Assembly (NCBI GenBank): GCA_028278335.1
Contig: JANQEN010000083.1
Coordinates: forward strand, 17,279 to 81,278
DNA: 64,000 nucleotides
Reading direction: 5' to 3'
Origin: Chitinivibrionales bacterium
GTDB taxonomy: Bacteria; Fibrobacterota; Chitinivibrionia; Chitinivibrionales; JANQEN01
Shown: positions 42,081-51,434 of the stretch, piece by piece
How positions within the stretch are numbered: the first letter of the stretch is position 1
Layout: each line of letters starts with the position of its first letter
The notes under the pieces: generated by a model
Told to the model about the DNA's origin: nothing
What the model saw: the letters and a program-made list of their open reading frames with translations, nothing else
Databases searched by the model: none
Translations under genes and position numbers: made by a program

Positions 42081-44026
42081 TTTGTCACAGTAAATTTGTG
42101 CAAACCAATCCGGTTGCCTATATTCACGCGGGCAAGAAAGCAACCAGAAGCTAAAGGTATCCACACATACTGTCGGGTGGCAGGATCAATCGTTTTTCTT
42201 TTTATCAACTGTCCCTGTGCTGAAAAGATTTCTAATACTGTGGGTTGATTCTCTGATAGAGTAAATATAACTTTTTGATTGCTTGATTGAATTGCGACAG
42301 TAGGCATTGTTTTACTCTGTAATACTTGAGTGGTGTGAGTAAGTGCACCTAATGCCTCGACAGCATCTAGACCACAACTTCCCTTGATTTTTACATATCG
42401 GGCATCGTCCAACCCGCTTCCTACAATGTCAAACTCCTCAGTGCCACTACCAGAGCCAATATTTTTCCAAGGGCCATCTACCGCTTCACCAATACTGACA
42501 CTGTATGAACCGGAACCTCTCACATGGACTTTAAGATCCTTACCACCGTTATTCTTTATCGGGTGTAACATGTCAATTAGAATTTCCTTATTATTGGGAG
42601 TAAAAATTTTGCTGTCCTTGGGACCCAATACGTGCGGTGTTTCTCCTGTCCCTTGCTCAACAAAGACGATGCGATGTCCCCAGGTGCTGCTCTCTTCAAG
42701 ATTGGGCTCTAAGGCAAAGTCCTGCTTTGTAACACGCTCGTCGCGAATCACCACATTGCTCACGGTTTTGGGGTGATACCCACTGGCCACAACCTTGACT
42801 GTATAATTTCCACTTTTTAGAAATTTGTGATAATCGCCAACCACCGGGTCATTATACACAGGATAGGAGTCATCCACATACACAATAGCACCCAAGGGAG
42901 TTCCACTATTTGCATCGGTTACCATGCCCGTAAGACCATATCCTGCATACTCGATCATTTCAAGCATGGCATCATCGTTTTTGTCATAGTATTCAGCAAT
43001 ATTATCGGGACTTTTGTCAAAGGATATCTCCATGGTAAATGAGGAAATTCCCAAAGCGCCGTAGGAGTAGTCCAGGGTTTCCCCTGTGGTAAAGTAGCTA
43101 CTGTAAGAAGATTCGATCTCTAAGCGATTATAGCTTGAGGCTGAGTAGTATTTTTGTGCCAATATCTCATGGTGTTTACGATCTGCCGATGGCGAGGAGA
43201 TTCGCCCCCAGGGATAGAGGATGCATTCAATACCGCTATGATAGGTATACTGAATGGTAAACTGGTTTTTCAAAAGGCAGTCACGAATACCTCGAGTTTC
43301 CGGTTCGGAGAACCCTTTACTGGTCATAGTGGTCATGTATCCCCAGTTTCTATTAAGGTCAATCCTATTGGCATTGTGTCGAGAATTTCTCACTCTTCCA
43401 TCGGGGCTGACCATACAATAGAGCCAAATCTCCCGGGAATCAACCAGCTCTTTGATTTGTTGGTCGGTGTTATACTTTGTACAGAGATCTGTGGCAAAGA
43501 GAATGAGATTCTGCGGACCACCCACCTCATTACCATGAATACCGGCGTCAAAGAGTATTTCCGGTTCAGCTTCGTCATCGTTAACCTTGTCACTTATTTT
43601 AAGGGCTGATAATTCGCGATTCTGAACAGAGGAACCAAAGACAAATTTTTTACAGATCTCAGGATGGCTCTTTTCCAGGTCATTCATTTTTTTTATAATC
43701 TCTTCGTAGCTAAAATAGCGATCTTTTTTATCCCAAAATCCTTTATAATATTCATTTAAATCTTGAATTTGTATAGTGAATGATAGACCCAATGCTGTTA
43801 TGCTCTGTAAATCCTGGGGTATGACGTAGAGGATTGCAAAACCCGATGGACCTTCTGATCCCATGTAGATATCGCCATCCAATTTGAGTTGTGCTAAGAG
43901 TTGTGCCTCCCGTCTATTTTTGAGAGAAACACGCACTTCCATCTCACCTTGGCGCCATCCATCAATAGCAAACGTCGAGATTACCAATACGGTACTTATA
44001 ATACTGATGATTGATCTGCTTTTCAT
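42077..44026 (-). CDS. Secreted M14 zinc carboxypeptidase with T9SS-like C-terminus
   Basis: The protein has about 649 residues from the ATG at 44024-44026; an upstream start at 44080 would place 18 hydrophilic residues before the signal peptide and is less likely. The peptidase M14 domain has zinc ligands H164 and E167 (GIHGNEVGG) and a later histidine in YTYHSGIECILYPWG, and the catalytic glutamate lies in FTMEISFDK. A carboxypeptidase regulatory-like beta domain follows (about 370-440), and the C-terminal IFSAQGQLIKRK ... SGCFLARVNIG is a T9SS-type sorting domain. Its TAA stop overlaps that of the convergent C25-like gene (TTAA at 42077-42080). Confidence 0.9.
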   Translation of the reverse strand: MKSRSIISIISTVLVISTFAIDGWRQGEMEVRVSLKNRREAQLLAQLKLDGDIYMGSEGPSGFAILYVIPQDLQSITALGLSFTIQIQDLNEYYKGFWDKKDRYFSYEEIIKKMNDLEKSHPEICKKFVFGSSVQNRELSALKISDKVNDDEAEPEILFDAGIHGNEVGGPQNLILFATDLCTKYNTDQQIKELVDSREIWLYCMVSPDGRVRNSRHNANRIDLNRNWGYMTTMTSKGFSEPETRGIRDCLLKNQFTIQYTYHSGIECILYPWGRISSPSADRKHHEILAQKYYSASSYNRLEIESSYSSYFTTGETLDYSYGALGISSFTMEISFDKSPDNIAEYYDKNDDAMLEMIEYAGYGLTGMVTDANSGTPLGAIVYVDDSYPVYNDPVVGDYHKFLKSGNYTVKVVASGYHPKTVSNVVIRDERVTKQDFALEPNLEESSTWGHRIVFVEQGTGETPHVLGPKDSKIFTPNNKEILIDMLHPIKNNGGKDLKVHVRGSGSYSVSIGEAVDGPWKNIGSGSGTEEFDIVGSGLDDARYVKIKGSCGLDAVEALGALTHTTQVLQSKTMPTVAIQSSNQKVIFTLSENQPTVLEIFSAQGQLIKRKTIDPATRQYVWIPLASGCFLARVNIGNRIGLHKFTVTN

Positions 44027-44518
44027 ATGATCATGCCCTTCTTTAGATATGTAATGCCAATCTTTAAATAATATACTCAAAACAAGGGCAAGGCGCCTAA
44101 TATTATTTTTGATTTGTGTGCGCTTAGCGTCCTTTTGTTTGTTTAATGCTGTAATGTTGATAAATATTATTCGTTATTTTACTTTGGTGTTTGATGATTG
44201 TTTAAATTGATAACCGGGGGCTCGGCGCCCAAATATTTTTCATAAAGCACCTTTAGAAAGGATATTATCTGAGAAATAATATATTATTAATATATCAAAT
44301 TGATATACCTTCTATACTTCTACCAGCAACAAAGAGTTTCGTCCATCCCTAACATCTTGGTTTTAATAGAATTTTAACACACATCATATATTGGCATGTG
44401 CCTTGCAAACCATGTGGTACAATCACAAAATCTATTCAAAATTAAAGGAATATGAAGAACAATACAATCACCAAAACGATACAAATTATTTTGTATCAAT
44501 ACAGGAGGTAGCAACACC
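44027..44518. other. AT-rich intergenic region with sigma-54 promoter
   Basis: The 492-base gap between the divergent M14 gene and the coiled-coil operon holds the sigma-54-like promoter at 44391-44407 and a strong AGGAGG ribosome site before 44519. The rest is AT-rich with a GGCGCC palindrome near 44221-44231 and runs of TATA-like sequence near 44276-44310. I see no gene or RNA in it. Confidence 0.5.
44391..44407 (+). promoter_or_regulatory. Sigma-54-type promoter (-24/-12)
   Basis: TTGGCATGTGCCTTGCA matches the TGGCAC-N5-TTGCA consensus with the invariant GG (44393-44394) and GC (44405-44406) exactly 10 bases apart; only the sixth consensus base differs (T for C). Transcription would start near 44418, about 100 bases before the first gene. 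The operon ends in a sigma-54 activator gene, which supports autoregulation. Confidence 0.75.
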
Positions 44519-45604
44519 ATGACCACAAAAAACCCGACACTACTGATCACATTTTTTCTTTTACTCTTTTCCACAACTACAATATTCTCGCAAGAGGGAG
44601 AGTGGCCGCAAGATTCTACTGAGACCACAGATTCACCCAAAGATTTAAAAAGGCTTGAGCAGGATATTGAGCAAAACCTCGATGGTTTGGAGCAGGAGCT
44701 GGAGAACATGGAGAGTTCGCTCCGGGAAATGGAGGAGAAGAAAAGAGCGGCAGTGCCCGCAGTAACAGAAACAGAAATTGAAAATGAGGAGGAGGAGGAA
44801 GAGCGTGAAAATCTTGAAGAAGATATTGACGATCTTCGGGAAGAGCTTGCGGAGACGCGAAGTGAACTGAAAGAGGAGATTGAGGATGCTGAGGAGGAAA
44901 TTCAGGAACAGATTGAGGAGATGCAGGAAGAGAAAAGGAATCGCGGTGGCGCCTTTATGTTTTCGACTCGTATTCTCTGGCAAGATACAGATCCTTTAAA
45001 AAAGCTTAACCGAACCGATACAGAGCTTATGGGTAAAGTCTTTGATTTTGACGATCGCAAAACCCTCATGCTTGGTCTTAATGGCTATTATGACATTGAA
45101 AATGGTCTGCGGGTGGGCAACAACCTCGCTGTAGGATACAAACTATACCAAAGTGATGTCTATAAGGGAATGCATATCGATACAATCATGGGTGACACAA
45201 CCTATGTTGACTCTTTAGTCAACCTTCGGGTCATCCCTGCCCACTTTGGTTTTCTCTGCGAAAAGGCTTTTCTCTTTCCCAATTTTAGCCTCTTTGCAGG
45301 ATTTATGATTGGTGGTGGCGCAACCGTGCTCATTAAAAACAATGAAGCCAGCAGTGCCAATAGCGCATTTATCAATGACACCAACAATAACAATGGAGAT
45401 GGCTACAGTGTTGCAGTAGCGCCCACCTTTAATTGGGACTTTCACTTTGGCACCTCAGTTACTCTGGCCCCCCACTTTCATCTTGGTCTGGACTATGTAC
45501 TACACTTTGCCTATGCTCATGATGGGTATGGAATGAGCCGAGATGATTTTGTGTCGGTGAGTCCGGGAATCCGGCTGCGCATTACCATCGGTAAAGAGGG
45601 ATAA
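44519..45604 (+). CDS. Envelope coiled-coil/beta-barrel protein A
   Basis: The 361-residue protein has a signal peptide (about 1-25), an acidic coiled coil of Glu-rich heptads (about 40-138) and a C-terminal part with alternating hydrophobic strands and aromatic ends typical of an outer-membrane barrel (FAGFMIGGG, GLDYVLHFAYAHDGYG, final RLRITIGKEG). AGGAGG lies 7 bases before the start. It is paralogous to the next protein, which shares the layout and the P-G-I-R ending. I do not recognise the family. It is probably an envelope protein whose state is monitored by the downstream NtrY-like kinase, but that is inference. Confidence 0.7.
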   Translation: MTTKNPTLLITFFLLLFSTTTIFSQEGEWPQDSTETTDSPKDLKRLEQDIEQNLDGLEQELENMESSLREMEEKKRAAVPAVTETEIENEEEEEERENLEEDIDDLREELAETRSELKEEIEDAEEEIQEQIEEMQEEKRNRGGAFMFSTRILWQDTDPLKKLNRTDTELMGKVFDFDDRKTLMLGLNGYYDIENGLRVGNNLAVGYKLYQSDVYKGMHIDTIMGDTTYVDSLVNLRVIPAHFGFLCEKAFLFPNFSLFAGFMIGGGATVLIKNNEASSANSAFINDTNNNNGDGYSVAVAPTFNWDFHFGTSVTLAPHFHLGLDYVLHFAYAHDGYGMSRDDFVSVSPGIRLRITIGKEG

Positions 45605-45659
45605 TATGTTTCAACAAAATAGTGTAAAACAGATACCTTTGATATAGAGCGAGGTAGTT

Positions 45660-46823
45660 ATGGAAAGAAATGTTAAAATTGGACTGATGCTCTTTCTACT
45701 CATGCCGCTACTCCTTCTGGCAGAGGAAGTGCAATCCCAGGACACAGTAGAGACTGACACAACAGAGGAGAAGGCAACCCTTGATGCTGAGCAACTCTCT
45801 GCAATTAAGCTCTCTGCGCGAAAGTTTATAAAAGAGGCCGAGCTATTAGAAGAGCGCGCTCAGGAACTTCGCGATGAAGCTTCTGACCTTGACTATGCAG
45901 AGGAAGCCTTTGCAATCAAGGAGATGCGGGCAAAGGCCGAGTATCTGCAGGATAGAGCAGAGTTGCTTCGTGAACGGGCAGAGGAGCTCTACGAGTCTGC
46001 AGAGGAGCTGGAGTCACCAGAGAAGGTGAAGTATACAAAGAAAGAGACTCGCAGTGACAATGAGCGTCGCCGGGAGATCAGGGAGCGGGCTATGGCTATA
46101 AAGGACACCATACAACTTTACACCCGCGAAGGAGTAAAGGCTCTCTTAGATGGTTTTCGTGGTAAAAAGCGAAGCACCCGTGAACGGGGATATGGTGGCG
46201 GATGTGGTCCTGTTGTCAGCATGCATGCTATCAATCTCGACCCGGTCAAAGAGTTGATCCCCTCCTTTCCTCTTAAGTACGCTGGCTATAGACAGGCGCT
46301 CTCCTCTATTGGTGGCTCCTATGAAAACTTTCTTCTCATGGGAGGACTAGGCTATGGTGCCATAGGAAATGGTATTCGGATTGGCGGTGGAGGCCGTGGT
46401 GGCTCGAGAAGTTATTCTGTGCTTCTCCGCGATACTACCTGGATCACCGAGGTTAGTGTGGGATATGGTGGCTTTTTAGCAGAAAAATGTTTTGTTCATG
46501 GTGATATGAATTGGTTTGTCGGTGGTATGATCGGTGGTGGTAACATCTCGGTTACTCCCTCCTACAGCACCGGGGTTTTTGATGTTATTAATGAGGATGA
46601 TTTTAGCTTTAATAAATTAAAGACTAATTTTATGCTTTTAGAATTACACAGTGGTTTTACCTATACCTTAGTAAACTGGTTTCATATTGGAACTGATATT
46701 GCGGTGCCCTTCTTTTTGGCACCCGATGGATTTAAGAACAGTGGTAAACGAAGCTTGACCAATGGCTTCATGAATGTCAATCCCGGCATTCGTATCCGTT
46801 TCATTTTAGGAAATATTGGATAA
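45660..46823 (+). CDS. Envelope coiled-coil/beta-barrel protein B
   Basis: The 387-residue protein has a signal peptide (about 1-21, LLLLAEE), a heptad-rich coiled coil (about 45-120; repeats of ERAQELRDEAS and RAELLRERAEEL), a basic linker and a C-terminal barrel-like region with GGLGYG, WFVGGMIGGGNIS and PGIRIRFILGNIG. The last motif and the GGMIGGG/GFMIGGG segment match the preceding paralogue. GAGGT lies 5 bases before the ATG. It shares the sigma-54 operon. Family is not recognised. Confidence 0.7.
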   Translation: MERNVKIGLMLFLLMPLLLLAEEVQSQDTVETDTTEEKATLDAEQLSAIKLSARKFIKEAELLEERAQELRDEASDLDYAEEAFAIKEMRAKAEYLQDRAELLRERAEELYESAEELESPEKVKYTKKETRSDNERRREIRERAMAIKDTIQLYTREGVKALLDGFRGKKRSTRERGYGGGCGPVVSMHAINLDPVKELIPSFPLKYAGYRQALSSIGGSYENFLLMGGLGYGAIGNGIRIGGGGRGGSRSYSVLLRDTTWITEVSVGYGGFLAEKCFVHGDMNWFVGGMIGGGNISVTPSYSTGVFDVINEDDFSFNKLKTNFMLLELHSGFTYTLVNWFHIGTDIAVPFFLAPDGFKNSGKRSLTNGFMNVNPGIRIRFILGNIG

Positions 46824-46841
46824 GGACACGTATTTTAATCG

Positions 46842-47369
46842 ATGTTTGATCGACTCTCAGAGGGCCTTTTAGGCCTCTTTATCTTTCTTTCAAACTGGTT
46901 CTCCCCGGCAAATAGCTCGGAGGAGATCCGCATTGCTGCGGCCAAGGAATTTTCTTTGGGCTACAGTATTGAGTGTGCTATTAAGCTTGACTGGAACGAA
47001 CAGATGAGTGATTTGGTTGATGCTGGAATCCCGCTTCGCTTAAAAATAACCTCCTATAGTGACCGGGGAGACTCACTTTACATTCTGCGCACACTCCTCT
47101 GCGATATTGGTGACTATACGTACACCTTTTGTGACTCCTTAGGCACTCCTTTAACAGACAGCGTGTTTACCTCTCGTAAGTTCTCTCAAATCTACCGAGC
47201 TGTACGTGAGTACAGCCGATGGCAGTATCACCTTTCCAAAGAGGCAACCCAGTTTTATATGGAAGCAGAACTTCTGCCCAGTTGGGTATCACAACTAGAT
47301 AGAAACCTTGACATGTCAGCTATTGTGGGATGTAGAAAATTTAGCCGCACCTTTCAGAGAAAGGAATAG
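46842..47369 (+). CDS. DUF4390-like protein
   Basis: The 175-residue protein contains CAIKLDWNEQMSDLVDAGIPLRL, a segment resembling the DUF4390 family, whose genes commonly precede NtrY-type kinase genes in proteobacteria. An N-terminal hydrophobic stretch (about 8-22) suggests export or membrane attachment. Eight bases separate it from the kinase gene. A role in controlling the kinase is plausible from synteny; there are no catalytic motifs. A short N-terminus before the conserved part could mean the start is a few codons off. Confidence 0.7.
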   Translation: MFDRLSEGLLGLFIFLSNWFSPANSSEEIRIAAAKEFSLGYSIECAIKLDWNEQMSDLVDAGIPLRLKITSYSDRGDSLYILRTLLCDIGDYTYTFCDSLGTPLTDSVFTSRKFSQIYRAVREYSRWQYHLSKEATQFYMEAELLPSWVSQLDRNLDMSAIVGCRKFSRTFQRKE

Positions 47370-47377
47370 TCTTTTCA

Positions 47378-48553
47378 ATGTCGCTCTTTAAAAAGCTTGA
47401 GTTGGAATGGAAAATCCTTTTAATGGCTGCAGTTGTCTTTATTGCCTTTGCTTGGCCCATTCAGCGCTATTTTGTTTCTAACCTTTCAGAGACACTGACA
47501 CAGAGTATTGATCCACAACTGGAGCAACTATTACGTAAAAATTTAAACAATGCAACAGACCAAGAGCGACAGGAGGTTATTGCCAGTATCAAACGAAATC
47601 GCCAGTGGCAAGCGCTCCTTCCCATTATTATTGCTGAGCAGAAGCAGGCGATTTTCGTGTTTACCTGTGTGCTCTCCTTTTTTCTGCTTCTTATTGCGAT
47701 CTGGACCCTTAAAAGGCTCACGCAACCCCTTAAGAATCTCTCCTTTGCTGTTGACAAAATCGGCAAAGGTACTCCCACTGTGATCGATACCTCCTCAGGT
47801 GGTGCTTTAGGAAGATTGGAAAACACGGTGCTTGCTCTATCCAACGAGCTTGACCAACTACGGGAGCGCGCTCGGGTTCAGGGTATGGAGGCGGCCTGGC
47901 AGGACATTGCCCGGGTCATGGCTCATGAGATAAAAAACCCCCTTACCCCCATTCGACTTAGCCTTGACAGGCTGGAGGAGCGGACCATCAATGATCAGGA
48001 CGTCTCTAGCACTGATCTGACAACCTTTGTGCAACGGATTAATTCGCAGGTTGACAGTCTGGAACGATTGGTAAACCAATTCCGTAGCTTCTCCCGTGAA
48101 CCCGAAGTCCATCTTAAAGAGATCAATCTCTCTGAAGCGCTCTCCCAGGTGGCACAGGATATGAGTCAGTCTATCAAAACAGAGATCCGCTGTACTGAGA
48201 ATATTATTGCAGATCCCTATTTATTAAACCAGATCCTTCTCAATATTTGGAAAAATGCCTTAGAAGCTGGTGCGAACGCTATAACCGTATGGTGCAAAAA
48301 AGAGGAAAAAAAGATTACCCTCTCTATAAAGGACAATGGGCCAGGTATTGAAGAAGAAAAGCTTGAGCGGGTATGGCTCCCCTACTTTACCTTAAAGGAA
48401 CAGGGAAGTGGCTTGGGCCTTGCTGTTGTAAAGAAGTTGACTGAGACGATGCAGGGATCAGTTGCATTGCAATCACAAACAACCGGTGATGATCATGGTC
48501 TCTGCGTTATGTTGACCTTTAACTGTACTACACTAGGAGATGAAAACAGGTGA
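47378..48553 (+). CDS. ntrY: NtrY-like sensor histidine kinase
   Basis: The 391-residue protein has two membrane helices (about 12-32 and 89-111) with a short periplasmic segment between them, a HAMP-like region, the phospho-acceptor box WQDIARVMAHEIKNPLTPIR (H in AHE), the N box ILLNIWKNALEAGA, and G boxes DNGPGIEEE and GSGLGLAVV. The MAHEIKNPLTPI form is that of NtrY. It is shorter than typical NtrY (over 700 residues), lacking the large N-terminal multi-helix part and PAS domain. Its TGA stop overlaps the regulator start as GTGA. Confidence 0.85.
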   Translation: MSLFKKLELEWKILLMAAVVFIAFAWPIQRYFVSNLSETLTQSIDPQLEQLLRKNLNNATDQERQEVIASIKRNRQWQALLPIIIAEQKQAIFVFTCVLSFFLLLIAIWTLKRLTQPLKNLSFAVDKIGKGTPTVIDTSSGGALGRLENTVLALSNELDQLRERARVQGMEAAWQDIARVMAHEIKNPLTPIRLSLDRLEERTINDQDVSSTDLTTFVQRINSQVDSLERLVNQFRSFSREPEVHLKEINLSEALSQVAQDMSQSIKTEIRCTENIIADPYLLNQILLNIWKNALEAGANAITVWCKKEEKKITLSIKDNGPGIEEEKLERVWLPYFTLKEQGSGLGLAVVKKLTETMQGSVALQSQTTGDDHGLCVMLTFNCTTLGDENR

Positions 48554-49902
48554 AAATGATGACTGTCTTAGTTGTTGATGACGAAAAGGAAATTCGGGTA
48601 AGCCTTAAAGAGATACTTGAGGAAGAGGGATATGAAGCACTTTGTGCAGAAACCAGTAAACAGGCTCGGGAACTCTTTGACACTGACGTCGATCTGGTGT
48701 TGTTGGATATTAAATTAGGATCGGATAATGGCATTGATCTCCTTAAAAAGTTTAAGCAGCAACGTCCAACAGTTCCAGTCATAATGATCTCTGGTCATGG
48801 CACTGTTGCGCTTACTGCCCAAGCCTTTAAATTGGGTGCCCATGAATTTATGGAAAAACCATTGCGCTTGATTCAGGTTCGCGCCTGTGTGAGAAATGCC
48901 CTGGAAGCAGTTACCTTAAAGCAAAAGGTCTCCTCTCAAGAGCAGGCAAAGTTTCCGCAACCACTCTATAAATCAACGATCATGAAAAACCTCTTTAACC
49001 AAACCCATCGCTTAGCATCGATCAATGAGCCTGTGGTTATTATGGGACCCTCCGGTTCAGGAAAAGAGTTGGTGGCTCGCTCGCTTCATTATGATGGCAC
49101 ACGACAAGCAGGTCCCTTTATTGTGACGAATGCAGCTTCGTTGCCGGTAAACCTTTCTGAGGATGAACTCTTTGGTCATGAAAAGGGAGCCTTTACTGGA
49201 GCCCATACCAGACGAAAGGGTTGCTTAGAGCTGGCTCACGGAGGCACCCTATTTCTTGACGAGATAGCTGATTTGGACATTCAGGTTCAGGCAAAACTGC
49301 TCCGGGTCATCGAGACTGGTCAGTTTACCCGTCTTGGTGGAAGCGAACAAATCCAGGTAAATGTGCGCATTGTCGCAGCTACCCACAAAGATATGGAGAC
49401 ATTGGTCAAAGAAGGTACTTTTCGTCATGATCTTTGGTACCGTCTATGCGCCTTTGTCGTGACCGTACCTTCACTGTCCCAACGAAGTGAAGATGTTCCC
49501 TTGTTAGCTCAGGTTTTTTTACAAACAATCTGTAAGGATATGAACATGTCCCGGACCCTCTCCTCTGAGGCCTTGACAGTATTGAAAAACGCTGAATTCC
49601 CCGGTAATGTTCGTGAGTTGAAACATGTGATTACCCGAGCAGCAGTTCTTTCTGAAGAGGCAGAACTGACAGAGAAAAACATTGTAGCGGTCCTTTCTGG
49701 CCAAATGAGAGAGTCGTCATTTGCCGAGTCAACAAAGGATTACAGTACCCTGGACTTTAAAAATGCTCGGAAACAATTTGAGATTGACTACTTTTCAAAA
49801 GTGCTAAAAAAGAGCAACAACAATATTACACTGTCAGCTGCAACAATCGGTATGGCTCAATCTAATCTTTCAAGAAAACTTAAGGAATTGGGATTAAAAT
49901 AA
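48550..49902 (+). CDS. ntrX: NtrX-like sigma-54 response regulator
   Basis: The 450-residue protein has a receiver domain with phospho-acceptor D53 (LLDIKLG) and K103, an AAA+ domain with Walker A GPSGSGKE (166-173), GAFTGA (213-218) for sigma-54 contact and FLDEIADL (Walker B), an R-finger region, and a Fis-type helix-turn-helix at the end (LSAATIGMAQSNLSRKLKELG). I keep the GTG start at 48550 because AGGAG lies 9 bases upstream and GTGA overlaps the kinase stop. It would activate sigma-54 promoters, probably including that at 44391-44407. Confidence 0.9.
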   Translation: MKMMTVLVVDDEKEIRVSLKEILEEEGYEALCAETSKQARELFDTDVDLVLLDIKLGSDNGIDLLKKFKQQRPTVPVIMISGHGTVALTAQAFKLGAHEFMEKPLRLIQVRACVRNALEAVTLKQKVSSQEQAKFPQPLYKSTIMKNLFNQTHRLASINEPVVIMGPSGSGKELVARSLHYDGTRQAGPFIVTNAASLPVNLSEDELFGHEKGAFTGAHTRRKGCLELAHGGTLFLDEIADLDIQVQAKLLRVIETGQFTRLGGSEQIQVNVRIVAATHKDMETLVKEGTFRHDLWYRLCAFVVTVPSLSQRSEDVPLLAQVFLQTICKDMNMSRTLSSEALTVLKNAEFPGNVRELKHVITRAAVLSEEAELTEKNIVAVLSGQMRESSFAESTKDYSTLDFKNARKQFEIDYFSKVLKKSNNNITLSAATIGMAQSNLSRKLKELGLK

Positions 49903-49907
49903 TCCTG

Positions 49908-51404
49908 CTATTTGCCTTTGGTTGTACTACTCTTTTTTCTAAAGGGTAAAAAGAAATCACAATAATGTGCTGAAATAGTCAGAGTTATTCTAGGATCATA
50001 GGTATAGGAGTCATCTATATTTCTGTGATTGATCCATCGATTCTCAATGGTCAAATGGGCAGCGCAGAAATCTCTGAAATAGCCATGCGCTTCTATAAAA
50101 TTGGAAATAGTCGTTGTCAGATGCGATCGTTTCGAGAGTTTCTCTTCATCGCGATACCCCAAAGGATCATTGGGCCAGGAGGTCTTAACAGTGCAAGTGT
50201 CTTTGCGATTGATATTCATACCCAGAGTTGCAGCCCAATAGTTTTTACCAACTGCAGTGAGGGCAAAGCGAAAATTGTCACCATCAATATCAGGATAGCC
50301 AAGGCTTCGACCTAGGTAGGTGTACCGCTCGCCAACAGCTGTGTTTCTTGGAGTAACCGTATACATCCATTTGGATAGGTAACGGTACTCCAAAGCCACA
50401 TGATGAGCAAGTTTGATTGGCAAAAAATCGCGGGCGTAAATACCAAAGTCACCAGCCCAGTGCATCGGTTCCTTGTCGTAGATAGTCTCGTCATCGACCT
50501 GAAAGTCGTCAAAAACAATCTGTGCTTTAACCTGAATCTTTTTTGTAAAGGGGTGCACCCACCCTTGAAAACCAAGCATCAAATTGGCATTTCCCTCAAA
50601 ATTGGTATTGAGCACCGAGTAAATTGAAAAGGGATTTATGTACTGTAAATCAGGAAATCCATTCTCTCGAGAAAACAGGACCGTCTCAGAAACTCCCAGG
50701 GAGCCCCAACCGCCAAAGATAAAATTTAAAGCATGGGCTATAAAATAGCGATCTAACTTTTGAGCATAGTTGTCGGTATCTATGTGAGAAAAATAGCGAG
50801 GAAAAGCAGAAAAGAGATGACGGAACTCTAAAAAAGGTAGAGCCACTTGCCACTCAAAGGCATCATAGGCAAAGGGGTTATTTGACAAAAGGATACTACG
50901 CTCAATAAAGGGTCCCCAATTCCGCTTCATTCGGCCTAAACGCACAAAACCATACTTACCATCATATTGAAGATAGGCCTCCTCTATGAGTCCTGCGGCA
51001 ATGCGATCCTTTTTCCAAACGTAGCCGGGATCGCTTTTATTACTCTGATCAACATCTAAAAGAGTACGAACTGTTAATCTCTTCCAAGTAAAATTGCTAA
51101 AAAAATCAAAATGAAAGTTACTCTTCTTACCAGATATAAACTCTTCGTTGGAAAGTGTCGCAAAGAGGGCTGGTTCCAGAATCCATTGATACTCGCTATC
51201 TGTTGCGGTGTCGGGCCAAAGCGAACTATCAAATAGCTGAGCACCTTTGCAATTGTCCCAAAACATATTGCTGGGAGAGCCCAAGAATTCTCCTCGCTCA
51301 GAAGCAATCCTATAAAAGGGCAATCGCCAATTTTCCAAAGAAACAGCTTGAGAAAGAGTAACAATGAACAAAACACCAATAATGCATTTAAGTTTAATTT
51401 TCAT
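49908..51404 (-). CDS. Wzi-like outer-membrane capsule/polysaccharide assembly protein
   Basis: The 498-residue protein has a signal peptide (about 1-21), many alternating-hydrophobic strands ending in aromatic residues, and motifs such as YGFVRLGRMKRNWGPFIE and FEWQVALPFLEFRHLFSAF typical of the Wzi capsule-assembly family. Wzi helps attach capsule to the surface. It lies 30 bases after the initiating transferase gene on the same strand. Its stop is 5 bases from the convergent ntrX stop. Lack of a precise family check keeps confidence moderate; other outer-membrane beta-barrels could look similar. Confidence 0.6.
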   Translation of the reverse strand: MKIKLKCIIGVLFIVTLSQAVSLENWRLPFYRIASERGEFLGSPSNMFWDNCKGAQLFDSSLWPDTATDSEYQWILEPALFATLSNEEFISGKKSNFHFDFFSNFTWKRLTVRTLLDVDQSNKSDPGYVWKKDRIAAGLIEEAYLQYDGKYGFVRLGRMKRNWGPFIERSILLSNNPFAYDAFEWQVALPFLEFRHLFSAFPRYFSHIDTDNYAQKLDRYFIAHALNFIFGGWGSLGVSETVLFSRENGFPDLQYINPFSIYSVLNTNFEGNANLMLGFQGWVHPFTKKIQVKAQIVFDDFQVDDETIYDKEPMHWAGDFGIYARDFLPIKLAHHVALEYRYLSKWMYTVTPRNTAVGERYTYLGRSLGYPDIDGDNFRFALTAVGKNYWAATLGMNINRKDTCTVKTSWPNDPLGYRDEEKLSKRSHLTTTISNFIEAHGYFRDFCAAHLTIENRWINHRNIDDSYTYDPRITLTISAHYCDFFLPFRKKSSTTKGK

Positions 51405-51434
51405 AATCTGAAAAGCTCGAAAGAAGAAAGGAGG

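Noticed and set aside
43154..43609. A 151-codon antisense frame in the M14 carboxypeptidase gene
   Set aside because: The sense strand encodes zinc-site motifs over the same region; the antisense frame has no family motif.
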